Source: Streptomyces sp. NRRL S-87 (GTDB lineage: Bacteria; Actinomycetota; Actinomycetes; Streptomycetales; Streptomycetaceae). From it: a stretch of 64,000 bases of DNA. Numbering within the stretch: position 1 is the stretch's first letter; each line of letters opens with the position of its first letter. Below are positions 51,541 through 60,283 of this stretch, piece by piece. The notes below the pieces were generated by a model, which was given only the letters and a program-made list of their open reading frames with translations, searched no databases and was not told the DNA's origin. The stretch lies in NCBI RefSeq assembly GCF_000719335.1, contig NZ_JOGB01000001.1, positions 62,001 through 126,000 on the forward strand. Reading direction: 5' to 3'. The translations under genes and the position numbers were made by a program.

Positions 51541-52860
51541 ATGCCCCCACCCCGCCGCCGCCGTTCCGGCTTCCACGCCCTCGCGCTGACCGCCGTGCTT
51601 CTGGCGGCCGGCTGCTCGGCGGCCCCGGAGGGCGCGGTCCCGTACGCGGCCCCGGCCGCCCCGCCCCAGGCCGTCGCGCCGGACGGGCGGCCCGCGGACC
51701 CCCGCTCGTCGGACGGCGGGTGGCTGGAGGGGCGGGGGTCGGACGGGTGGCGGTCGGAGGGGCTGGGGCCGGACGGCCGGTGGCCGGATTCCCCGGGGCC
51801 GTACGCGGGTCCGGACCCGGCGGCGAGTGCGGCCGCGGCGGCCGGCTCCGCCCCCGACACCTCAGGCTGGACGCTGCCCCTGCTGGCGTACCAGCCGACC
51901 GACGCCGAGCGCCGCCTCCTCGTCCGCGCCGAACACACGCTCACGCGCACCTGCATGGCGGACTTCGGCTTCGACTGGCAGCCCCCGGCCGACCTGCCCG
52001 TCGTCGGGCCGCGCAACGTCATGGACTGGCGGTACGGCAGTCATGACGCCGAGCTCGCCGCCACCCGGGGCTTCCAGCCGGACGCCGCCGAGCAGGCACG
52101 CTACGCGGCGGCCCTGCGCGCCGAGGACGCCCGGCCTCCCCTGGCGCCGGAGGCCCGGATCGCCCTCGACGGCGTGGTGGCGCTCGGTGGGGTGGGGGCC
52201 GGGGCCGGGGCTGGTGGTGAGTCAGGTGCTGGGTCTGGGTCTGGGTCTGGTGCAGGGGGTGGTGTGGGTCAGGGTGAGGGTGTTGGTGTCGGTTCGACCC
52301 GTGCCGCGGCACCCCACGTGGTCCCGGCCGGGCGGCTGCGCGGCATGCCGGTCCCGGTCGGGGGCTGCCGCGGCGAGGCCCGGGTCCGGCTCGGCACGAG
52401 CACGTACGGGAGCTCCGCGCTGGTCGCCGAACTCCTCGCCCGCTCCCTGCGCGAGGCGGCCGAGACCCCGGCGGTGCGGGCCGTCTTCGCCCGCTGGTCG
52501 GCCTGCATGCGGGCCGCGGGCCATGCCTACCGAGACCCGCTGGCGCTCCGCGAGGACCCGGCCCTCTTCGGCGCCGGGGCGGCCGGCGGGGGCGGTGCGC
52601 ACGTGGTCACCGCACGGGAGACCGCGACCGCTCTGGCCGACATCCGGTGCCGGGGTGCCCTGCGGGTCGCCGAGTCCTGGCACGCGGCCGAACGCTCGGT
52701 ACAGCAGCGCTACATCGCCGTGGGCCGGGTCTACCTGGCGGCCGAGCGCCGGGCCCTCGACGACGCCCTGCGCACCGCCCGGGCGGTGGACGCCCACCCG
52801 CGCACGTACGTGGCGGCCGGGGCGGGCCCGGGGCGACTGCTTCCGGCCGCGGCGGAATGA
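51541..52860 (+). CDS. Secreted lipoprotein of unknown function
   Basis: 439 residues from ATG 51541, with AAGGATC 5 nt upstream. A basic N-terminus (P-P-P-R-R-R-R) and hydrophobic stretch end in lipobox L-A-A-G-C. The mature protein starts with a Pro/Ala/Gly/Asp-rich linker of about 100 residues, then a mostly helical domain with conserved-looking W-x-L-P-L-L-A-Y, R-T-C-M-A-D-F-G-F-D-W, and in the second half G-G-C-R-G-E-A and A-R-W-S-A-C-M-R-A-A-G-H, each with Cys. A Gly/Ser/Val repeat region (about 221-255) splits the two halves. No family is recognised. Confidence 0.8.
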   Translation: MPPPRRRRSGFHALALTAVLLAAGCSAAPEGAVPYAAPAAPPQAVAPDGRPADPRSSDGGWLEGRGSDGWRSEGLGPDGRWPDSPGPYAGPDPAASAAAAAGSAPDTSGWTLPLLAYQPTDAERRLLVRAEHTLTRTCMADFGFDWQPPADLPVVGPRNVMDWRYGSHDAELAATRGFQPDAAEQARYAAALRAEDARPPLAPEARIALDGVVALGGVGAGAGAGGESGAGSGSGSGAGGGVGQGEGVGVGSTRAAAPHVVPAGRLRGMPVPVGGCRGEARVRLGTSTYGSSALVAELLARSLREAAETPAVRAVFARWSACMRAAGHAYRDPLALREDPALFGAGAAGGGGAHVVTARETATALADIRCRGALRVAESWHAAERSVQQRYIAVGRVYLAAERRALDDALRTARAVDAHPRTYVAAGAGPGRLLPAAAE

Positions 52861-52950
52861 TCGGGACGGGTCGCGGCGCGGGCGTCGTGTCCGCGCCGGG
52901 CGGCTGCTAGCTTCGAAGATCCGGTCGGATCTGACAAAGGCGGTTGTACT

Positions 52951-54036
52951 GTGACGCACCACGTACGAGGTGTCATCGCGCGGTCCAAGGGCGCACCGGT
53001 GGAGACCACCACGATCGTGGTCCCCGACCCCGGCCCCGGAGAGGCCCTGGTCAAGGTTCAGGCGTGCGGTGTGTGCCACACCGACCTGCACTACCGCGAG
53101 GGGGGCATCAACGACGAGTTCCCCTTCCTCCTCGGCCACGAGGCCGCGGGTGTCGTCGAGGCCGTCGGCCCCGACGTCACCTCCGTCGCCCCCGGCGACT
53201 TCGTCGTCCTGAACTGGCGGGCCGTGTGCGGCAACTGCCGCGCGTGCAAGCGCGGCCGCCCCTGGTACTGCTTCGCCACCCACAACGCGACCCAGCCCAT
53301 GACCCTCGAGGACGGCACCCCGCTCTCCCCGGCCCTGGGCATCGGCGCCTTCGCCGAGAAGACCCTGGTGGCCGCCGGGCAGTGCACCAAGGTCGACCCG
53401 GCCGCCTCGCCGGCCGCCGCCGGCCTGCTGGGCTGCGGCGTCATGGCCGGCCTCGGCGCCGCCATCAACACCGGTGGCGTGGGCCGCGGCGACTCGGTCG
53501 CCGTCATCGGCTGCGGCGGTGTGGGCAACGCGGCGGTGGCCGGCGCCCGCCTGGCCGGCGCGGCGAAGATCATCGCGGTGGACCTCGACGACCGCAAGCT
53601 CGAGCTCGCCCGCGGCCTGGGTGCCACCCACACGGTCAACGGCGGCTCCGAGGACGTCGTCAAGGCCGTCCAGGCCCTCACCGACGGCTTCGGCGCCGAC
53701 GTCGTCATCGACGCGGTCGGCCGCCCCGAGACCTACCGGCAGGCGTTCTACGCCCGCGACCTGGCCGGCACGGTCGTGCTGGTCGGCGTACCCACCCCGG
53801 AGATGCGGCTCGAACTGCCCCTGCTCGACGTCTTCGGGCGCGGCGGCGCGCTCAAGTCCTCTTGGTACGGCGACTGCCTGCCCGAGCGGGACTTCCCGGT
53901 CCTGATCGACCTCTATCTCCAGGGGCGCCTCGACCTCGACGCGTTCGTCTCCGAGACCATCGCCGTCGAGGAGGTCGAGGAGGCCTTCGCGCGGATGGAG
54001 CGCGGGGAAGTGCTGCGGTCCGTGGTGCAGTTCTGA
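52951..54036 (+). CDS. mscR: S-(hydroxymethyl)mycothiol dehydrogenase (zinc ADH)
   Basis: 361 residues from GTG 52951, with AAAGG 10 nt upstream. Zinc-ADH features are complete: catalytic Cys42 in [15 protein letters not shown], four-Cys structural zinc loop C-x-x-C-x-x-C-x-x-x-x-x-x-x-C ([15 protein letters not shown]), and NAD-binding V-I-G-C-G-G-V-G-N. The W-R-A-V-C-G-N and I-N-T-G-G-V-G-R-G segments are typical of the mycothiol-dependent formaldehyde dehydrogenase subgroup. It detoxifies formaldehyde as the mycothiol adduct. The usual downstream metallo-hydrolase partner is not adjacent. Confidence 0.88.
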   Translation: MTHHVRGVIARSKGAPVETTTIVVPDPGPGEALVKVQACGVCHTDLHYREGGINDEFPFLLGHEAAGVVEAVGPDVTSVAPGDFVVLNWRAVCGNCRACKRGRPWYCFATHNATQPMTLEDGTPLSPALGIGAFAEKTLVAAGQCTKVDPAASPAAAGLLGCGVMAGLGAAINTGGVGRGDSVAVIGCGGVGNAAVAGARLAGAAKIIAVDLDDRKLELARGLGATHTVNGGSEDVVKAVQALTDGFGADVVIDAVGRPETYRQAFYARDLAGTVVLVGVPTPEMRLELPLLDVFGRGGALKSSWYGDCLPERDFPVLIDLYLQGRLDLDAFVSETIAVEEVEEAFARMERGEVLRSVVQF

Positions 54037-54100
54037 GCCTCTGCGTTTCTGAGCTTCTGAGTTTCTGGATTTCTGCGCTTCTGCGCCTGGGGTTCGGGCT
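54030..54100. repeat. ttctg-rich simple repeat after mscR
   Basis: Around eight copies of ttctg or tttctg follow the mscR stop codon (for example ttctgagcctctgcgtttctgagcttctg). It is much less GC-rich than its neighbours. No function evident. Confidence 0.8.
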
Positions 54101-54201
54101 TTTACCTACCCCTCTGCCTACCTCCCTCCGTACGGGGTGCCGGGTCCTCGTTCCTCCCTCCGGCACCCCGGTACGAGTACCGCCGCCGAAAGAGCCCCCT
54201 C

Positions 54202-55506
54202 ATGACCAGCAGCTACCGCCAGCCCGGCGTCGTCCTGACCGACCACCACTTCACCGTGCCGCTCGACCACGACGACCCGGGCGGGGAGACGATCGAGCTG
54301 TTCGCCCGCGAGGTGACCGCCTCCGGGAAGGACCCCGCCGGGCTGCCGTGGCTGCTCTACCTGGAAGGCGGCCCGGGCTTCGGCGCCCGCCGCTTCACCG
54401 GTCGCCAGGCCTGGATCGGCCGGGCCGTCCAGGAGTACCGGGTCCTGCTCCTGGACCAGCGCGGCACCGGGCGTTCCACGCCCGCCAACCGCCAGACCCT
54501 GCCGCTGCGCGGCACGCCGGCGCAACAGGCGCACTACCTCGGACACTTCCGCGCCGACTCCATCGTGCGTGACTGCGAAGCCGTCCGCCCGCGGCTGACG
54601 GGCGGCGCCCCCTGGACCGTCCTCGGCCAGAGCTTCGGCGGCTTCTGCACCACCCACTACCTCTCCAGCGCCCCCGAGGGGCTGGAGGCCGCCCTCATCA
54701 CCGGCGGCCTGCCCTCCCTGGACGCCACCGCCGACGAGGTCTACCGCGCGGCCTATCCCCGGATCGGGCGCAAGAACCTCGACCACTACGCCCGCTACCC
54801 CATGGACATCGCACGGGCCCGGCGCGTCCACGAGTACCTCCACGAACACGGCCTCACGCTGCCCAGCGGGCGCCGGCTCACCCCGGAGGCCTTCCAGTCG
54901 CTCGGCCTCGTGCTGGGAACCGGCGACGGCAGCCACCAGCTGCACTACCTCCTGGAGGGCGCCTTCGTGCGCACCCCCGGCGGGTACGAACCGTCGGACG
55001 CGTTCCTCGAGGGCGTAGAGGCCGCCCTGTCGTTCGCCGGCCATCCCCTCTACGCCCTGCTGCACGAGGCGATCTACGCCCAGGACCCGGCCCGGGCCAC
55101 CGGATGGGCGGCCGAGCGGGTGCGCGCGGAGTTCCCCGAGTTCGACGCGGCCAAGGCGCTGGCCGGGGACGGGCCGGTCCTGTTCACCGGGGAGACCGTG
55201 CACCCCTGGCACTTCGAGTCCGACCCGGCGCTCGTCCCGCTGCGCGAGACCGCCCACCTGCTCGCCGAGCGCACCGGCTGGCGGCCCCTCTACGACCGGT
55301 CGCGGTTGGCGGCCAACGAGGTGCCGGTCGCCGCTGCCGTCTACCACGACGACATGTACGTCGACACCGCCCACTCCCTGGACACCGCCCGTGCCATCCG
55401 CGGTCTGCGCACCTGGGTCACGGACGAGTACGAGCACGACGGCGTCCGCGCCGGCGGGCCCGTGGTCCTGGACCGGCTGCTGGGGTTGGTGCGGGGAGAG
55501 CTCTGA
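54202..55506 (+). CDS. Alpha/beta hydrolase, prolyl aminopeptidase-like
   Basis: 434 residues from ATG 54202. Alpha/beta-hydrolase motifs: oxyanion L-E-G-G-P-G-F-G, D-Q-R-G-T-G-R-S strand-turn, nucleophile elbow G-Q-S-F-G-G-F, and a C-terminal D-M-Y-V-D-x-x-H carrying catalytic Asp/His. The G-G-P-G and D-Q-R-G-x-G-x-S pair is the S33 proline-iminopeptidase signature. It likely releases N-terminal proline from peptides; lacking a signal peptide, it is cytosolic. 165 bp separate it from mscR. Confidence 0.9.
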   Translation: MTSSYRQPGVVLTDHHFTVPLDHDDPGGETIELFAREVTASGKDPAGLPWLLYLEGGPGFGARRFTGRQAWIGRAVQEYRVLLLDQRGTGRSTPANRQTLPLRGTPAQQAHYLGHFRADSIVRDCEAVRPRLTGGAPWTVLGQSFGGFCTTHYLSSAPEGLEAALITGGLPSLDATADEVYRAAYPRIGRKNLDHYARYPMDIARARRVHEYLHEHGLTLPSGRRLTPEAFQSLGLVLGTGDGSHQLHYLLEGAFVRTPGGYEPSDAFLEGVEAALSFAGHPLYALLHEAIYAQDPARATGWAAERVRAEFPEFDAAKALAGDGPVLFTGETVHPWHFESDPALVPLRETAHLLAERTGWRPLYDRSRLAANEVPVAAAVYHDDMYVDTAHSLDTARAIRGLRTWVTDEYEHDGVRAGGPVVLDRLLGLVRGEL

Positions 55507-55577
55507 GGGGGTTGAAGGCTGAGGAGCAAGGCTCGGGGGCGAGGGGCGCTTTGAGGGGGATATGGTGTCTGAGGTCC

Positions 55578-56129
55578 TCACCCGGGCTGTTTGTACGCTT
55601 TCCATGAGTACTTGTCGGCGCTTCGGGGGCCCAAGTTCATGATGTCACTGAAGTAGTCCGTGTAGCCGATGGACGGGCTGAATACCACTTCTGGGTAGAC
55701 TCGAAGGACCATTCCATCCGGGATGAGTGCAGAACCGAGCGGCACCTGGGGGTGCGTTTCCTCCTGGGGAAAGTTCTCCGGCCCGACGACCCGAGCGGCG
55801 CCAGTCATTTGCGGACCTTCGTAAATGACGATCTTTCTGATCTCGGGCGGAGGGTCAGCCGCTTTGTAGACGACGGCCGAACTCGCTCTCCTCGCCCACC
55901 CGCCGAGGTCCGGGACATCTTGACTGATGTCCAGATGGCCACCCTGGAAGTGCCAGTGCTCATAGAGGCGCACTACCAAACCTGAGGGCACCTTGACGGA
56001 ACAGACTGCGTCGTTTCCGATACTCAGATCCGATGCGTCATAGGACCCTTCGGCGAGGAACTGGCCCAGGCCGAGGAAGTTCTTGTCCGCGAAGAGGATG
56101 ACACGATCGCCGGATTCGATGCCAGGCAT
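55578..56129 (-). CDS. Beta/gamma-crystallin-like protein in a lower-GC island
   Basis: 183 residues from ATG 56129, with GGAGC 7 nt upstream. The sequence reads as Greek-key crystallin repeats: V-I-L-F-A-D-K-N-F-L-G, then S-V-K-V-P-S-G-L-V-V-R-L-Y-E-H-W-H-F-Q-G-G, and S-S-A-V-V-Y-K; a second half repeats the theme less clearly. No signal peptide. Such proteins can bind calcium. Codon use is markedly less GC-biased than in the rest of the window, suggesting transfer from another source. No neighbour clarifies its role. Confidence 0.65.
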   Translation of the reverse strand: MPGIESGDRVILFADKNFLGLGQFLAEGSYDASDLSIGNDAVCSVKVPSGLVVRLYEHWHFQGGHLDISQDVPDLGGWARRASSAVVYKAADPPPEIRKIVIYEGPQMTGAARVVGPENFPQEETHPQVPLGSALIPDGMVLRVYPEVVFSPSIGYTDYFSDIMNLGPRSADKYSWKAYKQPG

Positions 56130-56481
56130 GCCGATGCTCCAAGCGTGGGATGGGCACCGCTCGCAAAGACGGTCAGGGCTTTTTCGACTACTGCTCTACT
56201 GCACCGCCGCCGGCTCGGTTCCGCCTCGCGGGCCCTCTGGCAGGAAGCCCTCCATCGCAGGATACGTTGCGGGTTCTCCGATGTCGATTTATGCGGTCCC
56301 GGCCTGGGGTGGGCACCTCGTTCAGTGGCGGGTAACTCGGATGAGGAAGGGGGTACTTCGGTCGTCGGACAAATTGACGGGAGATGGCCTCCAACTGATC
56401 GTTTCAGGTTTCCGTCCTGCGGAGACGCTGGCGGCTCATGGAACAATCCCTGCAGCCACGGGCTCAGGGGGGCGACGCTGT

Positions 56482-56652
56482 ATGGAACGGGTGGGGGCTG
56501 CACGGGAGCTCGTGCTTGGTTACGTCGAGGCTCTGAAGGCGGTTGACGAGGCCATGAAGGCCGCGATCCCGTCGCTTGAGCGACTCGCAGATGTCCTCGG
56601 CCTGGTCCGCTCGCGCCGAATCGTCAGCCGGAGTGGGCACGGAGCCGTTTGA
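56482..56652 (+). CDS. Small 56-residue hypothetical protein, 3' end in IS remnant
   Basis: ATG 56482, with AGGGGGG about 9 nt upstream. Amphipathic helical sequence (A-R-E-L-V-L-G-Y-V-E-A-L-K-A-V-D-E-A-M) ending in G-H-G-A-V. The last residues overlap the IS5-like remnant, so the gene may have been cut by the insertion. Function unknown. Confidence 0.4.
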   Translation: MERVGAARELVLGYVEALKAVDEAMKAAIPSLERLADVLGLVRSRRIVSRSGHGAV

Positions 56653-56926
56653 ACTGGTGCAGCCAGGCGAAGGCGCGCTCGACCACCCGGCGCACCTCGT
56701 CCAGTCCGGAGCCGTGGGCGACGCCGCGTCGCGCGATCAGCGGCTTGATGCCCCGCTTCCACAGCAGGCGGGGGATGCCGGCGGCGCCGTTCGGGAGGCG
56801 GCGGCAGAAGGGGGCCACCCGCTCCCGCAGGTCGTCCGGAACAAGATCAGCACGCACCCGGACACGCTGCCGACCAAGATCGGCGAGTGCAGGACCCGCG
56901 GCTCAACTCATTCTGAAACGATCAGT
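56620..56926 (-). mobile_element. IS5-type insertion sequence remnant
   Basis: It includes a deleted transposase reading (56624-56857) and at its right end ctcattctgaaacgatcagt (56907-56926), which looks like an IS5-family terminal repeat. The left terminal repeat was not found, so only one end and part of the gene remain. The element adjoins the MBL hydrolase stop codon. Confidence 0.6.
56624..56857 (-). pseudogene. Internally deleted IS5-family transposase
   Basis: 77 codons instead of about 270. It starts with M-R-A-D-L-V-P-D-D-L-R-E-R-V-A-P (usual N-terminus of these transposases) and jumps directly to W-K-R-G-I-K-P-L-I-A-R-R-G-V-A-H-G-S-G-L, then V-V-E-R-A-F-A-W-L-H-Q-F-K-R-L-R, the conserved C-terminal part holding the catalytic Glu. 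The first two DDE aspartates are gone. It cannot transpose. Confidence 0.75.
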
Positions 56927-57743
56927 AAGGCTCGACGAACGGGCGGGTCAGGTGCGGGGTTCCCAGGAGGGCGCCGCGGCGGCGGGCGCGGGCCAGGAGC
57001 TCCTCGCGCGAGCGGCGGGCGAGGGCGGGGTCGACCTCGTGTACGTACGGGACGCCGGGGCTCACCAGTTGGACGGCGTGGACCAGCAGGTCGCCCGTCA
57101 GGACCAGCTCCCGTTCGCCACCGGTGACGACCACCGACTGGTGGCCCGGCGTGTGGCCGGGGGTGGGGACGAGGGTGACGTGGCGGCCGATCCGGTGTTC
57201 GCCCTCGACCTCCCGCAGGACGCCGGCCCGGCGCAGCGGGTCGACGACGCGGACGGCGGCCGGGGCGTCCGGGGGCAGCGGGGCGGTCTCGGCGCGCTGG
57301 AGGACGTACTCGGCCTCGGTGAACCAGGGGGCCCCGTCCGGGCCCACCGCCCAGCCCACGTGGTCGCCGTGAAGGTGCGTCAGTACCACCGTGTCGACGT
57401 CGGACGGGGAGATCGCGGCCTCCGCGAGGAGCTCGGGCAGGCGTCCCGGGACGGGTGCCCAGTCGGCGGCGGGCGCGTCCGCCGGGCCGACGCCGGCGTC
57501 CACCAGGGTCACGCGGCCGCCCGGGCGCACGACCGCGAAGCAGCGGAACTCCAGGAGCCAGGAGTCCGCCGGGCCGAAGGCCTCCGGGTCGGCCGCGTGC
57601 GCCAGTGCCCAGTCCTCCTCCGTGGCCTCCGGGAAGGCCTTCCGCGCCGTGTCGAAGAACGTTCCCGCGGCATCGGCCAGTGCCACCACCCCCGGTGCAC
57701 CGGACCGTGCGGCCGTCTCCGCACGCGTGCGTGAATCCGCCAC
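56922..57743 (-). CDS. MBL-fold metallo-hydrolase
   Basis: 273 residues from GTG 57743. Metal motif T-H-L-H-G-D-H with His123, His125, Asp127 and His128; later P-T-P-G-H-T-P-G-H and T-G-D-L-L-V-H supply further ligands. It is a lactonase/glyoxalase-like hydrolase without assigned substrate. Its final codons (F-V-E-P-Y then TGA) run into the IS remnant, whose end sequence seems to supply the stop codon, so the natural C-terminus may have been lost. Divergent from the PIG-L gene. Confidence 0.9.
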   Translation of the reverse strand: MADSRTRAETAARSGAPGVVALADAAGTFFDTARKAFPEATEEDWALAHAADPEAFGPADSWLLEFRCFAVVRPGGRVTLVDAGVGPADAPAADWAPVPGRLPELLAEAAISPSDVDTVVLTHLHGDHVGWAVGPDGAPWFTEAEYVLQRAETAPLPPDAPAAVRVVDPLRRAGVLREVEGEHRIGRHVTLVPTPGHTPGHQSVVVTGGERELVLTGDLLVHAVQLVSPGVPYVHEVDPALARRSREELLARARRRGALLGTPHLTRPFVEPY

Positions 57744-57849
57744 TGCGCAACCCCCGTCGCTCGGCCGGCCGCCACGTGCCGGCGGCCGGTGGGGCGCACC
57801 GGGGGGCGCGGACCTGCGTCAACGCCGGCCCCGGTGCGTCCGTTTCGCC

Positions 57850-57855
57850 TATTGT
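57850..57855 (+). promoter_or_regulatory. -10 hexamer of the leaderless PIG-L gene
   Basis: TATTGT ends 7 nt before the ATG at 57863. No ribosome-binding site and no consensus -35 can be seen, so leaderless transcription is proposed. Confidence 0.5.
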
Positions 57856-57862
57856 GCCGATC

Positions 57863-58603
57863 ATGACGGAGCAGCTGAAGCCCATGCCCACCGACTGGAC
57901 CCGTGCCCTGGCCGTCGTGGCCCACCCCGACGACCTCGAGTACGGCTGTGCGGCCGCGATCGCCGACTGGACGGACGGCGGACGCGAGGTGGTCTACGTC
58001 CTCGCCACCCGCGGGGAGGCCGGCATGGACACCCTCGAGCCCGCCGCCTGCGGCCCGCTGCGCGAGGCCGAGCAGCGCGCCAGCGCCGCGGTGGTCGGCG
58101 TGCGCACGGTCGAGTTCCTCGACCACCGGGACGGCGTCATCGAGTACGGTCCGGACCTGCGCCGCGACATCGCCGCGGCGATCCGCCGGCACCGGCCCGA
58201 GCTCGTGATCACCCTCAACCACCGTGACACCTGGGGCAGCGGGCCCGGTGCGTTCTGGAACACGCCCGACCACCAGGCCGTCGGCCGGGCGGTCCTCGAC
58301 GCGGCCGGCGACGCCGGCAACCGCTGGATCTTCCCCGAGCTCACCGAGCAGGGACTGGAGCCGTGGGGCGGCGTCCGGTGGGTCGCCGTGGCGGGCTCCT
58401 CCTCGCCCACGCACGCCGCCGACGCCGGCCCGGGCCTTGAGCGTTCGGTACGGTCGCTGCTCGAGCACCGCGCGTACATCGAGGCGCTCACCGACGAGCA
58501 CCCGGAGACGTACTGCCGGAACTTCCTGACCGGCAACGCGCAGGCCGTGGCCGAGCGCTTCGGCGGCCGCCCCGCCGTCTCGTTCGAACTCTTCGGCCGC
58601 TGA
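57863..58603 (+). CDS. PIG-L family deacetylase
   Basis: 246 residues from ATG 57863. The zinc site is visible: A-H-P-D-D with His21, Asp23 and Asp24, and the second His in N-T-P-D-H-Q-A (about residue 139). The family removes N-acetyl groups from sugar conjugates such as mycothiol and teicoplanin precursors. Here the substrate is unknown. There is no ribosome-binding site, but a TATTGT -10 lies just upstream. Nearby mycothiol-linked mscR makes a mycothiol role conceivable but unproven. Confidence 0.92.
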   Translation: MTEQLKPMPTDWTRALAVVAHPDDLEYGCAAAIADWTDGGREVVYVLATRGEAGMDTLEPAACGPLREAEQRASAAVVGVRTVEFLDHRDGVIEYGPDLRRDIAAAIRRHRPELVITLNHRDTWGSGPGAFWNTPDHQAVGRAVLDAAGDAGNRWIFPELTEQGLEPWGGVRWVAVAGSSSPTHAADAGPGLERSVRSLLEHRAYIEALTDEHPETYCRNFLTGNAQAVAERFGGRPAVSFELFGR

Positions 58604-58630
58604 CCGGTTCAGTTCCCAGGCCCCACCCCC

Positions 58631-58648
58631 TAACCTGACGCGTCGTCA
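58631..58648 (+). promoter_or_regulatory. -10 and palindromic site before the enoyl-CoA hydratase
   Basis: TAACCT (58631-58636) fits the -10 consensus and overlaps the dyad TGACG-CGT-CGTCA (58636-58648). Dyads of this kind in front of acyl-CoA genes are typical TetR-family sites. The coding start is 31 nt further on. Confidence 0.5.
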
Positions 58649-58678
58649 TGTCAGTGCGCGGGGGAGGGGAGCGCGGCC

Positions 58679-59512
58679 GTGATCGACACGACCGGCACGG
58701 ACATCGCCGAGGGTGAGGAGCGCATCCGCCTGGAGGTCGCCGACGGCCTCGCGGTCCTCACCCTCTGCCGCCCCGAGAAGCTCAACGGCTGGAGCTGGGA
58801 GTCCACCCGCCAGCTCGGGCTGCTGGCGGACCGCATCCGCTTCGACGGGTCGGTCCGCGCGGTCCTGCTGTGCGCCGAAGGCAGGGCCTTCTGCGCGGGC
58901 ATCGACGTGACCGCGCCCGGCGGCGCGATCACCGGTGACTCGGCGGCCGCCCGCACCCGCAACTACTACGAGGGCATCCGCTGGGTGCACGAGCGCTTCG
59001 CCGTGCTCGCCCGGCTGCCGCAGCCGGTGGTCGCCGCCGTGCAGGGCTACTGCCTGGGCTTCGGGTTCGAGCTCGCGCTCATGGCGGACGTACGGGTGGC
59101 CGCGGACAACGCGGTGTTCGCCCTGCCCGAGGCCCGGCTCGGCGTGGCGGTGGACGCGGGCGGCGACCTGCGCGTCGCCCGCGAGGCGGGCGCCGGCTGG
59201 GCCAAGTACCTCGCGCTGACCGGCCGCCGCATCGACGCGGCCACCGCGGAGCGCCTCGGCCTCCTCCAGCTCGTCGTGCCCGAGGACGAACTGGCGGAGG
59301 CGGCACGGGCGTTGGCGGCCGAGATTGCCGCCAACGCCCCGCTGGCCGTCCAGGCGGTCAAGCGGAACGTCGACGCCTTCGCCGACGCGCAGCTGCCCGC
59401 GGCCCTCGAGCGCACGGCCATGAACGCGGCCCTCACCCTCACCTCCGACGACTGCCGCGAGGGCTACACGGCCGGCGCCGCCCGCCGCCCCCCGCACTTC
59501 CACGGCCGCTGA
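58679..59512 (+). CDS. Enoyl-CoA hydratase/isomerase family protein
   Basis: 277 residues from GTG 58679, with GGGGAGGGGAG about 8 nt upstream. Crotonase-fold landmarks: R-P-E-K-L-N-G-W-S oxyanion/CoA segment, G-R-A-F-C-A-G-I-D-V, V-A-A-V-Q-G-Y-C-L-G-F-G-F-E-L-A-L-style second oxyanion motif, and a following Glu region. It hydrates or isomerises enoyl-CoA thioesters. A possible TetR site lies directly upstream. The next plus-strand acyl-CoA genes are 3.3 kb away. Confidence 0.92.
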   Translation: MIDTTGTDIAEGEERIRLEVADGLAVLTLCRPEKLNGWSWESTRQLGLLADRIRFDGSVRAVLLCAEGRAFCAGIDVTAPGGAITGDSAAARTRNYYEGIRWVHERFAVLARLPQPVVAAVQGYCLGFGFELALMADVRVAADNAVFALPEARLGVAVDAGGDLRVAREAGAGWAKYLALTGRRIDAATAERLGLLQLVVPEDELAEAARALAAEIAANAPLAVQAVKRNVDAFADAQLPAALERTAMNAALTLTSDDCREGYTAGAARRPPHFHGR

Positions 59513-59545
59513 CCGACGCCCCGGACGGGTGCCGGGCCGGCTCGG

Positions 59546-60283
59546 TCAGCGCGGGCTGAGGAGGCAGAACTCGTTGCCTTCCGGGTCGGCCAGGACCGTC
59601 CAGTGGATGGCGGACTGGTCGATGCCGGGGTCGGTGGCGCCCAGGGCGCGCAGCCGGGCGGCCTCTGCTGCCGGGTCGTCACCGGGGTAGGGGCGGACGT
59701 CGAGGTGGACGCGGTTCCACCCGCTCTTGGTGTCGGGGGTGCGGACGAACTCCAGGTAGGGGCCGACGCCCTTGGCGGAGCGCATGGTCGCGTGGTCGTC
59801 GGTGACCTCGTGCACCGTCCAGTCCATCGCCCCGCCCCAGAAACGGGCCATCTCCCGTGGGTCGGTGCAGTCGACCACCACCGCGGCGATCGGCCCGGTG
59901 TCCCCGTAGACCGGGCGGGGCTCCAGGACGCAGAACTCGTTGCCCTCCGGGTCGGCCATGACCGTCCAGGGGACGTCGCCCTGGCCCACGTCGGCGAGCG
60001 TCGCGCCGAGGTCCTTCAGGCGTGCGACCAGCTCCTCCTGATGGGCGGCCGAGGTGGTGGCCAGGTCGATGTGCACCCGGTTCTTCGCCGTCTTGGGCTC
60101 CGGGCGGGCGATGACGTCGATGCAGACGGCCGCGGGGTCGGGGTAGGCGAAACCCACGGGTTCGAGGTTGGTCACGCCGGGCCCCTCGCTGTCGACCCCC
60201 CACCCGAGTGCCTCAGCCCAGAACCGGCCGAGCGCGGAGTCGTCATGCGCCTTCATGTTGATCTGCACGAGTCGTGTTGCCAT
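59546..60283 (-). CDS. VOC family protein with two glyoxalase-like modules
   Basis: 245 residues from ATG 60283; ATG 60295 is an in-frame alternative. A TATGAT hexamer (60291-60296 on the minus strand) ends 7 nt before ATG 60283, so the mRNA may be leaderless. Two tandem betaalphabeta modules each end in the pattern D-P-E-G-N-E-F-C and begin with a G-R-F-W or A-R-F-W helix. Probably a metal-binding VOC (glyoxalase/bleomycin-resistance/dioxygenase superfamily) protein; ligand unknown. Confidence 0.88.
   Translation of the reverse strand: MATRLVQINMKAHDDSALGRFWAEALGWGVDSEGPGVTNLEPVGFAYPDPAAVCIDVIARPEPKTAKNRVHIDLATTSAAHQEELVARLKDLGATLADVGQGDVPWTVMADPEGNEFCVLEPRPVYGDTGPIAAVVVDCTDPREMARFWGGAMDWTVHEVTDDHATMRSAKGVGPYLEFVRTPDTKSGWNRVHLDVRPYPGDDPAAEAARLRALGATDPGIDQSAIHWTVLADPEGNEFCLLSPR

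Noticed and set aside
56130..56481. Other plus- and minus-strand frames in the low-GC island as genes.
   Set aside because: None has a ribosome-binding site with a consistent protein-like translation; only the 56-residue ORF passes.
52951..57743. mscR and the MBL hydrolase as the standard mycothiol-formaldehyde operon.
   Set aside because: They are on opposite strands and separated by an unrelated hydrolase, a crystallin-like gene and an IS remnant.
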